The translations under genes were made by a program, and so were the position numbers. 64,000 nucleotides of DNA, from assembly GCF_006912135.1 (NCBI RefSeq), contig NZ_VIRS01000023.1, positions 47,158 through 111,157 on the forward strand, in the 5' to 3' direction. Position 1 is the stretch's first letter, and the number at the start of each line of letters is the position of its first letter. The stretch comes from Cryptosporangium phraense (GTDB lineage: Bacteria; Actinomycetota; Actinomycetes; Mycobacteriales; Cryptosporangiaceae). Under the pieces are notes generated by a model that saw only the letters and a program-made list of their open reading frames with translations, did no database searches and was not told the DNA's origin. Shown one piece after another: positions 25,151 to 34,302 of this stretch.

Positions 25151-27009
25151 CGACGCGGGCGGTGCGGGTGAACCAGCTCGGCTATCCGGCCGGGTGGCCT
25201 CTGCGCGCCACCGTCGTCACCGACGTCGACCGGCCCCGGGCCTGGGCGCTGCGCGATCCGGCCGGACGCACCACCGCGGCCGGCACGACCCGCCCGCACG
25301 GTCTCGACCGGGCCGCGGGCGAGGTGGTCCACACGCTCACGTCTCCGCCGGTCAGCGGCGAGGGCACCGGCTGGAAACTGGTCGTCGACGACGTCGAGAG
25401 CCCGCCGTTCGCGCTCGGCCGGGCGGCCGCGGACGCCTACCGGACGCTGGCCGCGGATGCGGCCCGGTTCATCGGGCTGCAGCGCAGCGGCACGCTGGTC
25501 GCCGGACGTCCCGCCGGTCACGTCGACGTCCCGCCGAACCGGGGCGACGGATCGGTGCCGTGCAAGCGCCCCGACTGCCCGCGCCGCCGGTTCCTGCTCG
25601 GCTGCCGGGGCCATGACCTGCGCGGCGGCTGGTACGACGCCGGTGACCACGGCAAGTATGCGGTGACGACCGCGGTCACGGTCTGGCTGCTGCAGCACGC
25701 GGCCGAGCGATCCGGCGACACCCAGCTGCTCGACGAGGCCCGGTGGGGGCTGGAGTTCCTGCTCGACGCCCAGTTGCCGCTCACCGACCCGCAGGCCGGC
25801 CTGGTGTTCCACGCGGTGCACGACGTCCGCTGGACCGGGCTGCCGATGCGTCCGGACCAGGACCCGGAGCCCCGGATGGCGCGCGCCCCGAGCACCGCGG
25901 CGACGTACGGGCTGGCCGCGGTGGCGGCCCAGGCCGCGCGGGTGTGGGAGGTGCACGACCCGGCGTTCGCGGGCCGGTGCCGGACCGTGTCGGACATCGC
26001 CTGGCGGGCCGCGACCCACCACCCGGTGGTGTACGCGACGGTCGCGGAGGCGAACGGTACCGGCGGCGGTCCGTACGACGACGACGACGTCCGCGACGAG
26101 CGCTACTGGGCCGCGGCCGAACTGGCCGCGCTGACCGGCGCCGAGGAGTACCGGTACGCGATGCTGCAGGCCGGGCTCGACCCGATCGAGGCGCTGCGGA
26201 CCGGGTTCGACTGGCGGTCGGTGGTTCCGCTCGGCCTCCTGACGCAGGCGCTCAGCTCGGGCTGGACGGCCGCCTCGGCCGCGACGACCGCCCGGGCCGC
26301 GCTGGCCACCGTCGGCTCGGAGCTGCTGGCGACGATCGACGCGCAGGGCCACGGGACGCCGTACGCCCCGGACGACGGGCACTACGGGTGGGGCTCGAAC
26401 GCGCGGGTGCTCGCGCACGCGCTGACGCTCGGCGCGGCCGCCGACCATACTGGTGACCACCGCTACTTCGCCGGCGAGCTCGCCTGCCTCGACCATCTGC
26501 TCGGCCGGAACGCGTCCGGAGTGAGCCAGGTGACCGGGTACGGGACGCGGGCGGCGTCCCGGCCCCACCACCGGTTCTACGCCCAGGCGGTGGACCCGTC
26601 GTACCCGCCGGCACCGCCCGGCGTCGTCGTCGGCGGCCCGAACAGCGGGCTGGAAGATCCGGTCGCGGCGGCCGAGCTGGCCACCGCGCCGCCGCAGAAG
26701 TGCTGGATCGACGATCCCGGCTCGTGGGCGACCAACGAGGTGACGATCGGCTGGAACGCGGCCCTGGCCGTGGTGAGCGGGCACGTCGCCGCGCGGCTCT
26801 CGTTACCGGTTCTCACCGTGGGGTGCGCGCGGTCTGCTCGGCCAGCAGTTCGTCGAGGGCCGGTGCGGCGATCGGCTGGGAGTAGAGGAACCCCTGGGCG
26901 CGGTCGCACTGCAGGTCACGCAGCACCTGCGCGCGCTCGCTGCTCTCGACGCCCTCGGCGACCGTCGACAGCCCGAGCGACCGCGACAACTGCACGATCG
27001 CCCTGGTGA
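25147..27009 (+). CDS. glycoside hydrolase family 9 protein (endoglucanase-like), no signal peptide
   Basis: A 620-residue protein with an Ig-like CelD-type N-terminal domain (about residues 5-95) and a family 9 catalytic domain. The catalytic Asp pair is in GGWYDAGDHGKY (Asp164 and Asp167) and the acid is Glu531 in TNEVTIGWNAAL; HHRFY is also conserved. It starts MTTRAVRVNQLGYP with no signal peptide and no carbohydrate-binding module, so secretion by the usual routes is not expected. Family 9 has cellulases and exo-beta-glucosaminidases, so the substrate is open. The stop is far beyond the catalytic domain: the last 65 residues are Arg-rich and antisense to the GGDEF-EAL gene. The start overlaps the SpoU gene as ATGA. 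Confidence 0.87.
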   Translation: MTTRAVRVNQLGYPAGWPLRATVVTDVDRPRAWALRDPAGRTTAAGTTRPHGLDRAAGEVVHTLTSPPVSGEGTGWKLVVDDVESPPFALGRAAADAYRTLAADAARFIGLQRSGTLVAGRPAGHVDVPPNRGDGSVPCKRPDCPRRRFLLGCRGHDLRGGWYDAGDHGKYAVTTAVTVWLLQHAAERSGDTQLLDEARWGLEFLLDAQLPLTDPQAGLVFHAVHDVRWTGLPMRPDQDPEPRMARAPSTAATYGLAAVAAQAARVWEVHDPAFAGRCRTVSDIAWRAATHHPVVYATVAEANGTGGGPYDDDDVRDERYWAAAELAALTGAEEYRYAMLQAGLDPIEALRTGFDWRSVVPLGLLTQALSSGWTAASAATTARAALATVGSELLATIDAQGHGTPYAPDDGHYGWGSNARVLAHALTLGAAADHTGDHRYFAGELACLDHLLGRNASGVSQVTGYGTRAASRPHHRFYAQAVDPSYPPAPPGVVVGGPNSGLEDPVAAAELATAPPQKCWIDDPGSWATNEVTIGWNAALAVVSGHVAARLSLPVLTVGCARSARPAVRRGPVRRSAGSRGTPGRGRTAGHAAPARARCSRRPRRPSTARATATTARSPW

Positions 27010-29269
27010 GCGCCGCGTCCTGGCCTTCGGCGCCGTCCGGGTCGTCCATGCTGAACGCGCGGTCGATCTTCAGGATGTCCACCGGCAGCTTGCGCAGGTA
27101 AGACAGCGACGAGTACCCGGTGCCGAAGTCGTCGATCGCGACCCGGATCCCGCGCGACCGGAGGTCCTCCAACCGGCTCACCACGAGCTGCATCTCCGAC
27201 GCGGTGGCCGCGATCATCGTCGACTCGGTGATCTCCAGCACCAGCGCCTGCGGGGGCAGGCCGGCGTGCCGCAGCGCGCCCAGCACGGTCGTGAGGAAGT
27301 CCGCGTGGCGCAACTGGGCCGTCGCGACGTTCACCGCCACCGTGATGCCGAACCGCTCGTGCCAGACCTTGGCGTCGGCGCAGGCCTGGCCGAGCACCCA
27401 CGCCCCGATCGGGATGATCAGGCCGCTCTCCTCGGCCACCGGCACGAAGTCGGCCGGCGAGATCCGTCCCCGGCCCGGGGCGTCCCAGCGCAGCAGTGCC
27501 TCCACCGAGGTGATCCGGCTGGTCACCAGGTCCACGACCGGCTGGTACTCGAGCACGAACTCGCCCTCGGCGACGGCTCGGCGCAGCCCGGCCAGCACCT
27601 CGACCTGCTCGAGATGCGCGGTCTGCAGCTCCGGCCGGTAGCGGACGACCTGGTTCTTCCCTGCGTTCTTGGCCGCGTACAGGGCGAGGTCGGCGTTGCG
27701 CAGCACGTCGCTCGGGGCGTCCGGACCGGCTCCGACGTACAGCCCGACGCTCGTCGTCAGGTACAGGTCGTGCCCGGCCAGCCGGAACGGCTCCCGCAGC
27801 GCGGCGGTCAGGCGCTCGCCCAGCGCCAGGCACTCGTGTTCGTCGACGTCCTCCAGCAGCACCGCGAACTCGTCGCCGCCCAGCCGGGCGAGCAGTGCCC
27901 CGGGCGGGAGCACCGCGCCGAACCGGGCCGCGGCCTGGACGAGCAGCTCGTCGCCGACCGGGTGCCCGTGGGTGTCGTTGACGTCCTTGAACCCGTCCAG
28001 GTCGAGCAGCAGCATCGCGTACGGGTGGGTGGCGCTCGCCCCGGTCAGCGTCCGTTCCAGGGCCTCGGTGAGCCGCGAGCGGTTGGCCAGGCCGGTCAGC
28101 GGGTCGTGCAGCGCGCGGAACGTGAGCTGGCTCTGCAGCGCCTGCTGCTCGGCCAGCGCCGCGCCGAGCGCGGCGGCTTGCGCCGCCTGCTCCTGCTCCC
28201 GCCGGTAGGCGTCCCGGGCCAGGCCGGCGCTGCGCACCGCCAGGTAGAGACAGAACGCGGTGGTGATCGCGGCCGGGTAGGCGATGTCGATCAGCGGCGC
28301 GATCGGTCGCCCGTCGACGTTCGAGATCAGGACGAACGCCGGGTAGGCGAACGTGGTGGCGCCGAACAGCGCCATCCTGAGCCGGCCGGTCGGTACGTCC
28401 TGGTCGCGCTCGAGCCGGCGGGCGGCCGCGGTGTGGTGGGCGGCGGCCACCGCCATCAGGCAGTATCCGCTCAGCGCGAGCACGCCGGGTCCGGTGGTCG
28501 GCACGTTGCCGATCGGGCGGATGCCGTCCAGCCACCACAGGAAGTCGCTGACCACGAGCAGCAGCCCGGCCAGCCCGACGACGAGGTGCGCGACGTGCCG
28601 GACCGCGACCGCGACCGTCAGCACGGCCGCCGACAGCAACGCGTAGTCGCCCATCACCAGCACGAACGCCATCGTCCGGTCGGTCGAATGGAGCCCACGG
28701 AGATAGGGGGCGACGAACAGCAGCCAGGCGAACGTCCCCAGGCCGTAGCTGACGGCGAGCGCGTCGACGACCCGGTGGGTGCGGTAGGGCCCGGACCGCT
28801 TGACCACCGCGACCAGCCCGGCCACCAGGACCGCGAACGAGACGGCCCGCAGGGCCAGCGGCACGGTGAGCGGGAACCCGGGCACGAGCGCGGCTCCGGG
28901 CCACAGCGTGGCGGCCAGCAGGCCGCTGAACCGGAGCGTGAGTCCGGCCCCGATCAGGTGCCACGGCCAGCTGGGCACCGGCCGGTGCCGGAGGACCCCG
29001 AGGTGGAACGCGACGACCGCGGCCGCGACCACCGTCAGGTAGTAGGCCGCGTGACCGGCCGGGGGGACGGCCCAGAGCACCCACGGTGCGGTCATGGCCA
29101 GGATGGAGCCGGCCACCCAGGTCCGGCGGGTCCGCGACGCGCTCGCGTCCGCGGCGGTCGCGAGCGCGCTGGCGGCGGACGGGCCCTCGATCGGCGTCGC
29201 CCGGCCGGCCCTGGTCCGTACGACCAGGCCATCGGTGGTGGGCGAGGTGTGCACCTCTGCGCCCTGCAT
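26813..29269 (-). CDS. membrane-bound GGDEF-EAL cyclic-di-GMP protein (first of two)
   Basis: An 818-residue bifunctional-type protein. The N-terminal third (about residues 50-350) has about nine hydrophobic segments resembling a membrane sensor. A helical stretch (about 351-385) connects to a GGDEF domain with LGGDEF at 464-468 and an intact DLDGFKDVNDTHGH. An EAL domain follows with VEALLRW (EAL at 590-592), VNVATAQ, EITEST, IDDFGTGYSSL, LKIDRAF and EGVE. Both active sites look intact, so both synthesis and breakdown are possible. No RxxD inhibitory site is visible before GGDEF. The 3' end overlaps the glycosidase gene on the other strand by 197 bases. It follows a similar gene by 42 bases. 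Confidence 0.9.
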   Translation of the reverse strand: MQGAEVHTSPTTDGLVVRTRAGRATPIEGPSAASALATAADASASRTRRTWVAGSILAMTAPWVLWAVPPAGHAAYYLTVVAAAVVAFHLGVLRHRPVPSWPWHLIGAGLTLRFSGLLAATLWPGAALVPGFPLTVPLALRAVSFAVLVAGLVAVVKRSGPYRTHRVVDALAVSYGLGTFAWLLFVAPYLRGLHSTDRTMAFVLVMGDYALLSAAVLTVAVAVRHVAHLVVGLAGLLLVVSDFLWWLDGIRPIGNVPTTGPGVLALSGYCLMAVAAAHHTAAARRLERDQDVPTGRLRMALFGATTFAYPAFVLISNVDGRPIAPLIDIAYPAAITTAFCLYLAVRSAGLARDAYRREQEQAAQAAALGAALAEQQALQSQLTFRALHDPLTGLANRSRLTEALERTLTGASATHPYAMLLLDLDGFKDVNDTHGHPVGDELLVQAAARFGAVLPPGALLARLGGDEFAVLLEDVDEHECLALGERLTAALREPFRLAGHDLYLTTSVGLYVGAGPDAPSDVLRNADLALYAAKNAGKNQVVRYRPELQTAHLEQVEVLAGLRRAVAEGEFVLEYQPVVDLVTSRITSVEALLRWDAPGRGRISPADFVPVAEESGLIIPIGAWVLGQACADAKVWHERFGITVAVNVATAQLRHADFLTTVLGALRHAGLPPQALVLEITESTMIAATASEMQLVVSRLEDLRSRGIRVAIDDFGTGYSSLSYLRKLPVDILKIDRAFSMDDPDGAEGQDAALTRAIVQLSRSLGLSTVAEGVESSERAQVLRDLQCDRAQGFLYSQPIAAPALDELLAEQTARTPR

Positions 29270-29311
29270 GCCTGTTTCTACGGTCAGAGTGGGGCGAACC
29301 TGAGGACCCGG

Positions 29312-31606
29312 TCAGGTCGTACTGGGGACGGTCCGGATGTCTTCCGCGGGCCGGCGCCTGGGCGCGGCCGCCAGAAAGGCCTCGACCCGGTCGGCCGGGA
29401 GCGGCGGGCTGAAGAAATCGCCCTGCATGTACCGGCAGCCGAGCGCCCGGAGCCACTCGACCCGCTCCGCGGTCTCGACCCGTTCGGCCACCGCACGCAG
29501 CCCGAGCGTCTCGCAGATCTGGAGGATGGCCCGGGTGAGCGCGGCGTCCACGACCGTGGCCTCGGTCTCGGGGCGGGCCGAGATCCGCGCGTCCTGGTCG
29601 CCGGCCCGGCCCAGCGCGGGATCGAGCTTGAGCGTGTCGACCGGGAGCTGACGCAGCAGCGCCAGCGACGACTGCCCGGTGCCGAAGTCGTCCACCGCGA
29701 TCCGGATGCCGTGCCCGCGCAGCTCGGCCAGGCGGGCCGCGACCTCCGCGGTGTAGCCGGTGCCGTCGCTGACCGTGGACTCGGTCACCTCCAGAATCAG
29801 CGCGTGCGGCGGCAGGCCGCTGGCCGCCAGGACGTTCGCGATCGTGGCCGCCAGCTCGGGGTCGCGCAGCTGCCGGGCGGCCAGGTTCACCGCGACGACG
29901 ACCCCGTACCGCTCGTGCCAGCCGCGCACCTCGGCGCAGGCCGTGCGCAGCGCCCAGTTGCCGATCGGGATGCTGAGCCCGGCGCTCTCGGCCACGGCCA
30001 GGAAGTCGGTCGACGGCAGCAGGTCGCCGCTCGGCGAGACCCAGCGCAGCAGCGCCTCGACCCCGTGCACGTGGCCGGTCACGACGTCCATGACCGGCTG
30101 GTAGTGCAGGACGAACTCGTCCCGCACGACGGCCTCGTGCAGACCGGCGGCCAGCGCCGCCCGCTCGACGTGGGCCGCGCCGAGGTCGGCCGAGAACTCG
30201 ACGACCTGGTTCTTGCCGCCCTGCTTGGCCGCGTAGAGCGCCAGGTCGGCGTCCCGGAGCAGGACGAACGCCAGCGCTCCGTCGGCCTCGCCGGTGAGGG
30301 CGCGGATCCCGACGCTGGCCGTGACGCACAGCTCCCGGCCGTCGATCGGGTAGGGCCTGGCGATCACGTCGACGATCCGCCGGCCCAGGGCGACCGCGCT
30401 CTCCCGATCGGCCCGGCTGAGCAGCACCGCGAACTCGTCCCCGCCCAGCCGTGCGCACAGGTACTCGGCGCCGTCCGGCGTAGCGTCCGCCTGAAGGACG
30501 GCGGCGAGCCGGGACGCGACGGACCGGAGCAGCGCGTCGCCGGCCGGATGGCCGAAGCCGTCGTTGACGGCCTTGAAGCCGTCGAGGTCGAGCAGGAGGA
30601 GGGCCGGCCGGCCGGGCGGGAGCGCGTCCAGCGCGTCGGTGAGCGCGGCCCGGTTGGCCAGGCCGGTCAGCGCGTCGCGCAGCGCCCGGCGCTGCGACTC
30701 GCGCGCCTGCCGGTGGACGCGGAGCAGCAGCGCGATCGAGAGCACCGCGGTACCGGTGGCCGGCAGCACGACGTTGCGGACCGGGTCGAGCTGGGTCGCG
30801 TTCAGCGCCGCGACGGTCAGCGCGATCGGCGGCGCGACGACCGCGAGCAGGAACAACGGCATCCGGGGGTCCACTCCGAGTCCGGCCGGCTGCCCGGCCG
30901 AGTGCAGCGTCCACCAGCGGGACGCGCAGGCCGCGGTGGTGCCGGCGGCGAGGGCGATCGTCAGGCCCCAGCGCGGGTCGCCGCCCTCGAACAGGGGCTT
31001 CCACCAGACCAGGCTGGAGACGAGCAGCAGCGCGACCGCGGTGACCAGCAGCCCGGTCTCGGTGCGGCCCTCGGCCGCGAGCAGCAGCCGGATGATCAGG
31101 CCCCAGCCGACGACCGACACGACGGTGAGAACGATTACCGCGAGCCGGCCGGAGAGGTCGTCGGGCAGATCGACGCGGTGCGAGCCGACCAGCGTCGCGA
31201 TGCTGGTCCCGACGCCGAACACGACCACCGTGACGTCGATCAGCCCACCCCGGCCGGTGACCACCCGGACCGCCCGGACGACCTGGAGCAGCCCGACGAC
31301 GACGATCGCCAGCCCGATCAGCGGGACCGCGAGCAGGAGCATCGGGTCGGGACGGCCCCCGACCGCGAGCCGGGCGCCGAGGACGCCGTCGCCCATCAGC
31401 ATGATCGCGATCCCGAGCAGCACGACCGGAGCCCCACGGGTGGCGTAGCCGATCTCGGCGACCTGGTCCTGCAGGGTGTGCCAGATCAGCCAGAACGTGG
31501 TCGCGAAGTAGACCGCGACCGCGAGGTGCTCGGGAACGATCGGCAGCACGCACAGCGGCAGGACGCCCACGAGTGGACGCCCCATCCCCTGCAGCGGGTT
31601 GGACAC
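29312..31606 (-). CDS. membrane-bound GGDEF-EAL cyclic-di-GMP protein (second of two)
   Basis: About 764 residues with the same plan as its neighbour: eight or more membrane segments (about residues 10-295), GGDEF (LGGDEF at 388-392, DLDGFKAVNDGFGH) and EAL (VEALLRW, VNLAARQ, EVTEST, VDDFGTGQSSL, LKLD). The usual EGVE is ERVE, with the metal-binding Glu kept. The frame is open up to GTG 31,651, but that start lies against the lon terminator; GTG 31,606, with GAGAG upstream, is preferred, and ATG 31,642 is an alternative. Sequence likeness and tandem order point to an old duplication. Transcription may be independent of lon because of the strong hairpin between them. Confidence 0.88.
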   Translation of the reverse strand: MSNPLQGMGRPLVGVLPLCVLPIVPEHLAVAVYFATTFWLIWHTLQDQVAEIGYATRGAPVVLLGIAIMLMGDGVLGARLAVGGRPDPMLLLAVPLIGLAIVVVGLLQVVRAVRVVTGRGGLIDVTVVVFGVGTSIATLVGSHRVDLPDDLSGRLAVIVLTVVSVVGWGLIIRLLLAAEGRTETGLLVTAVALLLVSSLVWWKPLFEGGDPRWGLTIALAAGTTAACASRWWTLHSAGQPAGLGVDPRMPLFLLAVVAPPIALTVAALNATQLDPVRNVVLPATGTAVLSIALLLRVHRQARESQRRALRDALTGLANRAALTDALDALPPGRPALLLLDLDGFKAVNDGFGHPAGDALLRSVASRLAAVLQADATPDGAEYLCARLGGDEFAVLLSRADRESAVALGRRIVDVIARPYPIDGRELCVTASVGIRALTGEADGALAFVLLRDADLALYAAKQGGKNQVVEFSADLGAAHVERAALAAGLHEAVVRDEFVLHYQPVMDVVTGHVHGVEALLRWVSPSGDLLPSTDFLAVAESAGLSIPIGNWALRTACAEVRGWHERYGVVVAVNLAARQLRDPELAATIANVLAASGLPPHALILEVTESTVSDGTGYTAEVAARLAELRGHGIRIAVDDFGTGQSSLALLRQLPVDTLKLDPALGRAGDQDARISARPETEATVVDAALTRAILQICETLGLRAVAERVETAERVEWLRALGCRYMQGDFFSPPLPADRVEAFLAAAPRRRPAEDIRTVPSTT

Positions 31607-31651
31607 GCTCTCTCTATACCTTGAGTGGACATACTTAGCCATCTCGGACAC

Positions 31652-31689
31652 CGCAAAGGGCGCCGAGATGTTTCTCGGCGCCCTTTGCG
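31652..31689 (-). terminator. terminator downstream of lon
   Basis: A perfect 17-base stem with a TGTT loop starts 6 bases after the lon stop. Left arm 31,652-31,668 and right arm 31,673-31,689 (plus-strand coordinates). There is no T-tract, which is common in high-GC actinobacteria. Confidence 0.85.
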
Positions 31690-31695
31690 GGTAAT

Positions 31696-34110
31696 TCAGG
31701 CGGCCTTCGCCGCGGTCTCGGCCGGCTCGAGCGCGAGCGCGACCACGTCGGCCACGTCCTCCATCAGGTGGATCGTCAGCGCGTCCCGGACGCTGGCCGG
31801 GACGTCGTCCAGGTCAGGGGCGTTGCGCGCCGGCAGCAGCACCGTCGTCAGACCGGCCCGGTGAGCGGCGAGCAGCTTCTGCTTGACGCCACCGATCGGC
31901 AGCACCCGTCCGGTCAGCGACACCTCACCGGTCATCCCGACCTCGGCGCGGACCATCCGTCCGGTCAGCAGCGAGGCGAGCGCGGTGACCATCGTGACGC
32001 CCGCGGACGGGCCGTCCTTCGGGACCGCTCCGGCCGGCACGTGCACGTGCAGCCGCCGGCCGCGCAGGTCCTCCGGGTCGGCGCCGAAGCGGTCGCCCTG
32101 GCTGCGCAGGTAGGAGAGCGCGATGTGCGCGGACTCCTTCATGACGTCGCCCAGCTGGCCGGTGAGGACGAGCTCGGGCTCCGACTTGGCCTCGGTGCCG
32201 GGCGAGGCGTTGGCCTCGATGAAGAGGACGTCGCCGCCGGCGCCGGTGACGGCCAGGCCGGTCGCCACGCCGGGGACGGCGGTGCGCTGCGCGGACTCGG
32301 GCTGGAACCGGGGTCGTCCGAGGTAGTCGGTCAGTGTGTCGATGCTTATCGGAGTCTGGGGCGGATTGTCGCTGGCCAGCTTCGTCGCGACCTTCCGGAG
32401 CACCTTCGCGAGCGCGCGCTCCAGCTGCCGGACGCCGGCCTCGTGGGTGTACTCGCCGGCGATCTGCTTGAGGGCGTCCTCGTCGATCGTGACGTCGGTG
32501 TCCTCGAGACCCGCGCGCTCGATCTGGCGCTTCCAGAGGTGGTCGCGAGCGATCGCGACCTTCTCGACCTCGGTGTAGCCGTCCAGGCGGACGACCTCCA
32601 TGCGGTCGATCAGTGCCTCCGGGATCGCCTCGGCGACGTTCGCGGTGGCCAGGAACAGCACGTCGGACAGGTCGAGCTCGACCTCGAGGTAGTGGTCGCG
32701 GAACGTGTGGTTCTGCGCCGGGTCGAGCACCTCGAGCAGGGCCGCCGCGGGGTCACCGCGGTAGTCGGCACCGATCTTGTCGACCTCGTCGAGCAGGACG
32801 ACCGGGTTCATCGCGCCGGCCTCCTTGATCGCCCGGACGATGCGGCCCGCCTGCGCGCCGACGTAGGTGCGCCGGTGGCCACGGATCTCGGCCTCGTCCC
32901 GGACGCCACCCAGCGCGACCCGGACGAACTTGCGTCCGAGCGCCCGGGCGACCGACTCACCCAGCGACGTCTTGCCGACGCCGGGCGGCCCGACGAGCGC
33001 GAGCACCGCGCCGCTGCCCCGTCCGCCGACGATCTCCAGACCGCGGGAGGCCCGGCGGTTGCGCACCGCCAGGTACTCGACGATCCGGTCCTTGACGTCG
33101 TCCAGGCCGGCGTGGTCCTCGTCGAGGACGGTGCGGGCGCCGGTGACGTCGGTCGTGTCGTCGGTACGGACGTTCCACGGGAGCTCGAGAACCGTGTCGA
33201 GCCAGGTGCGGATCCAGGACGCCTCCGGCGACTGGTCGCCGGTGCGCTCCAGCTTGTCGACCTCGCGGAGAGCGGCCTTCTTCACCTTCTCCGGCAGGTC
33301 GGCGGCCTCGACGCGGGCCCGTGGGTCGGCCTCGGGGTTGTCGTCGTCGCCGGAGATCTCACCGAGCTCCTTGCGGATCGCGGCCAGCTGCTGACGCAGC
33401 AGGAACTCCCGCTGGGTCTTCTCCATCGACTCCCGGACGTCGTTGCGGATCGTCTGGGTGACCTGCAGCTCGGCCAGCTGGTTCTTTCCCCAGTCGAGGA
33501 CGCTCTGCAGCCGGATCGCGACCTCGGGCGTGTCGAGCAGGCGGAGCTTCTGGTCGATCTCCAGGTAGGGAGCCCAACCGGCCACGTCGGCCAGCTCGCC
33601 GGGCTCGGTGATCCGTCGGATCATCTCGACGATCTGCCAGCCGCCACCCTGGGTGTCTTCGTCGCGGTGGCTCAGGATCTCCTGGACGACCTCGCGGTAC
33701 TCGGCCGCGAGCGTGTCGACCTTCTCCTGGTCGGTGGCCGGGATGCGGTCGGGCATCGTGGTGGCCTCGACCCAGAGCGCGGCTCCGGGGCCGTTGACCC
33801 CCTGGCCGACGCGGGCCCGGGTCTGGGCGCGCAGCACGGCGGCCGGGCGTCCGTTGGGGAGGCGGCCGACCTGGTCGATCGTCGCCAGGACGCCGACCTC
33901 GTGGTACTTGCCGTCGATGCGGGGGACGATGAGGAGTTGAGCGTCCTCTTGGGGGTTCTTTGCCTTGGCCGAGTCCACGGCCGCCCGGGCCTCGCCGTCG
34001 AGCTCGACCGGGATCACCATTCCGGGCAGCACGACTGCGTCGGCCAGCGGGAGCACCGGCAGGGTGAAGGTGGTGACGGGCCCGCGCGGCCCGCCGGGGG
34101 ATCGATCCAT
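31696..34110 (-). CDS. lon: ATP-dependent protease Lon (endopeptidase La)
   Basis: An 804-residue AAA+ serine protease for damaged and regulatory proteins in the cytoplasm. An N-terminal LON domain (LPVLPLADAVVLPGMVIPV) is followed by a coiled region, the Walker A GPPGVGKT, the Walker B VVLLDEVDKIG, and a protease domain with the Ser in KDGPSAGVTM and the Lys in GGVKQKLLAAHRAG as the catalytic dyad. ATG at 34,110 has AGAGG at good spacing; the open frame continues 15 codons upstream, over the HspR box, and should not be used. Heat-shock control by HspR is supported by the HAIR box directly upstream. Confidence 0.97.
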   Translation of the reverse strand: MDRSPGGPRGPVTTFTLPVLPLADAVVLPGMVIPVELDGEARAAVDSAKAKNPQEDAQLLIVPRIDGKYHEVGVLATIDQVGRLPNGRPAAVLRAQTRARVGQGVNGPGAALWVEATTMPDRIPATDQEKVDTLAAEYREVVQEILSHRDEDTQGGGWQIVEMIRRITEPGELADVAGWAPYLEIDQKLRLLDTPEVAIRLQSVLDWGKNQLAELQVTQTIRNDVRESMEKTQREFLLRQQLAAIRKELGEISGDDDNPEADPRARVEAADLPEKVKKAALREVDKLERTGDQSPEASWIRTWLDTVLELPWNVRTDDTTDVTGARTVLDEDHAGLDDVKDRIVEYLAVRNRRASRGLEIVGGRGSGAVLALVGPPGVGKTSLGESVARALGRKFVRVALGGVRDEAEIRGHRRTYVGAQAGRIVRAIKEAGAMNPVVLLDEVDKIGADYRGDPAAALLEVLDPAQNHTFRDHYLEVELDLSDVLFLATANVAEAIPEALIDRMEVVRLDGYTEVEKVAIARDHLWKRQIERAGLEDTDVTIDEDALKQIAGEYTHEAGVRQLERALAKVLRKVATKLASDNPPQTPISIDTLTDYLGRPRFQPESAQRTAVPGVATGLAVTGAGGDVLFIEANASPGTEAKSEPELVLTGQLGDVMKESAHIALSYLRSQGDRFGADPEDLRGRRLHVHVPAGAVPKDGPSAGVTMVTALASLLTGRMVRAEVGMTGEVSLTGRVLPIGGVKQKLLAAHRAGLTTVLLPARNAPDLDDVPASVRDALTIHLMEDVADVVALALEPAETAAKAA

Positions 34111-34135
34111 CGCCGTACCTCTTAGCAGTCGGAAA

Positions 34136-34156
34136 GTTGAGTGCACCCGGCTCAAT
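34136..34156. promoter_or_regulatory. HAIR-like HspR operator in front of lon
   Basis: TTGAGT-N7-GCTCAA at 34,137-34,155 matches the HAIR consensus CTTGAGT-N7-ACTCAAG with two or three changes. It lies 26 bases upstream of the lon start. HspR control of lon is established in streptomycetes and fits this position. Confidence 0.75.
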
Positions 34157-34302
34157 GCTTACAGCGTTGCGATCATTCCCGGGGTGCCGGCGCGACCGGG
34201 GGCGTTCGCTGTGGGCAGATTTGGGTACGGCGATATCGGGGTGAATTGGTAGGCGGTGGCGGTGCTGGCCGCGGACGAGCGGGGCGAGATCGCGACCGAG
34301 GA

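Noticed and set aside
27266..31624. A 1,452-codon open frame on the plus strand and a 1,545-codon frame at 26,916-31,553 on the minus strand
   Set aside because: They lie over two clear GGDEF-EAL genes and have no recognisable domains; high GC removes stop codons from the other frames.
31607..31651. Longest start of the second GGDEF-EAL gene (GTG 31,651)
   Set aside because: It directly abuts the lon terminator stem, and a later GTG has a better ribosome binding site.
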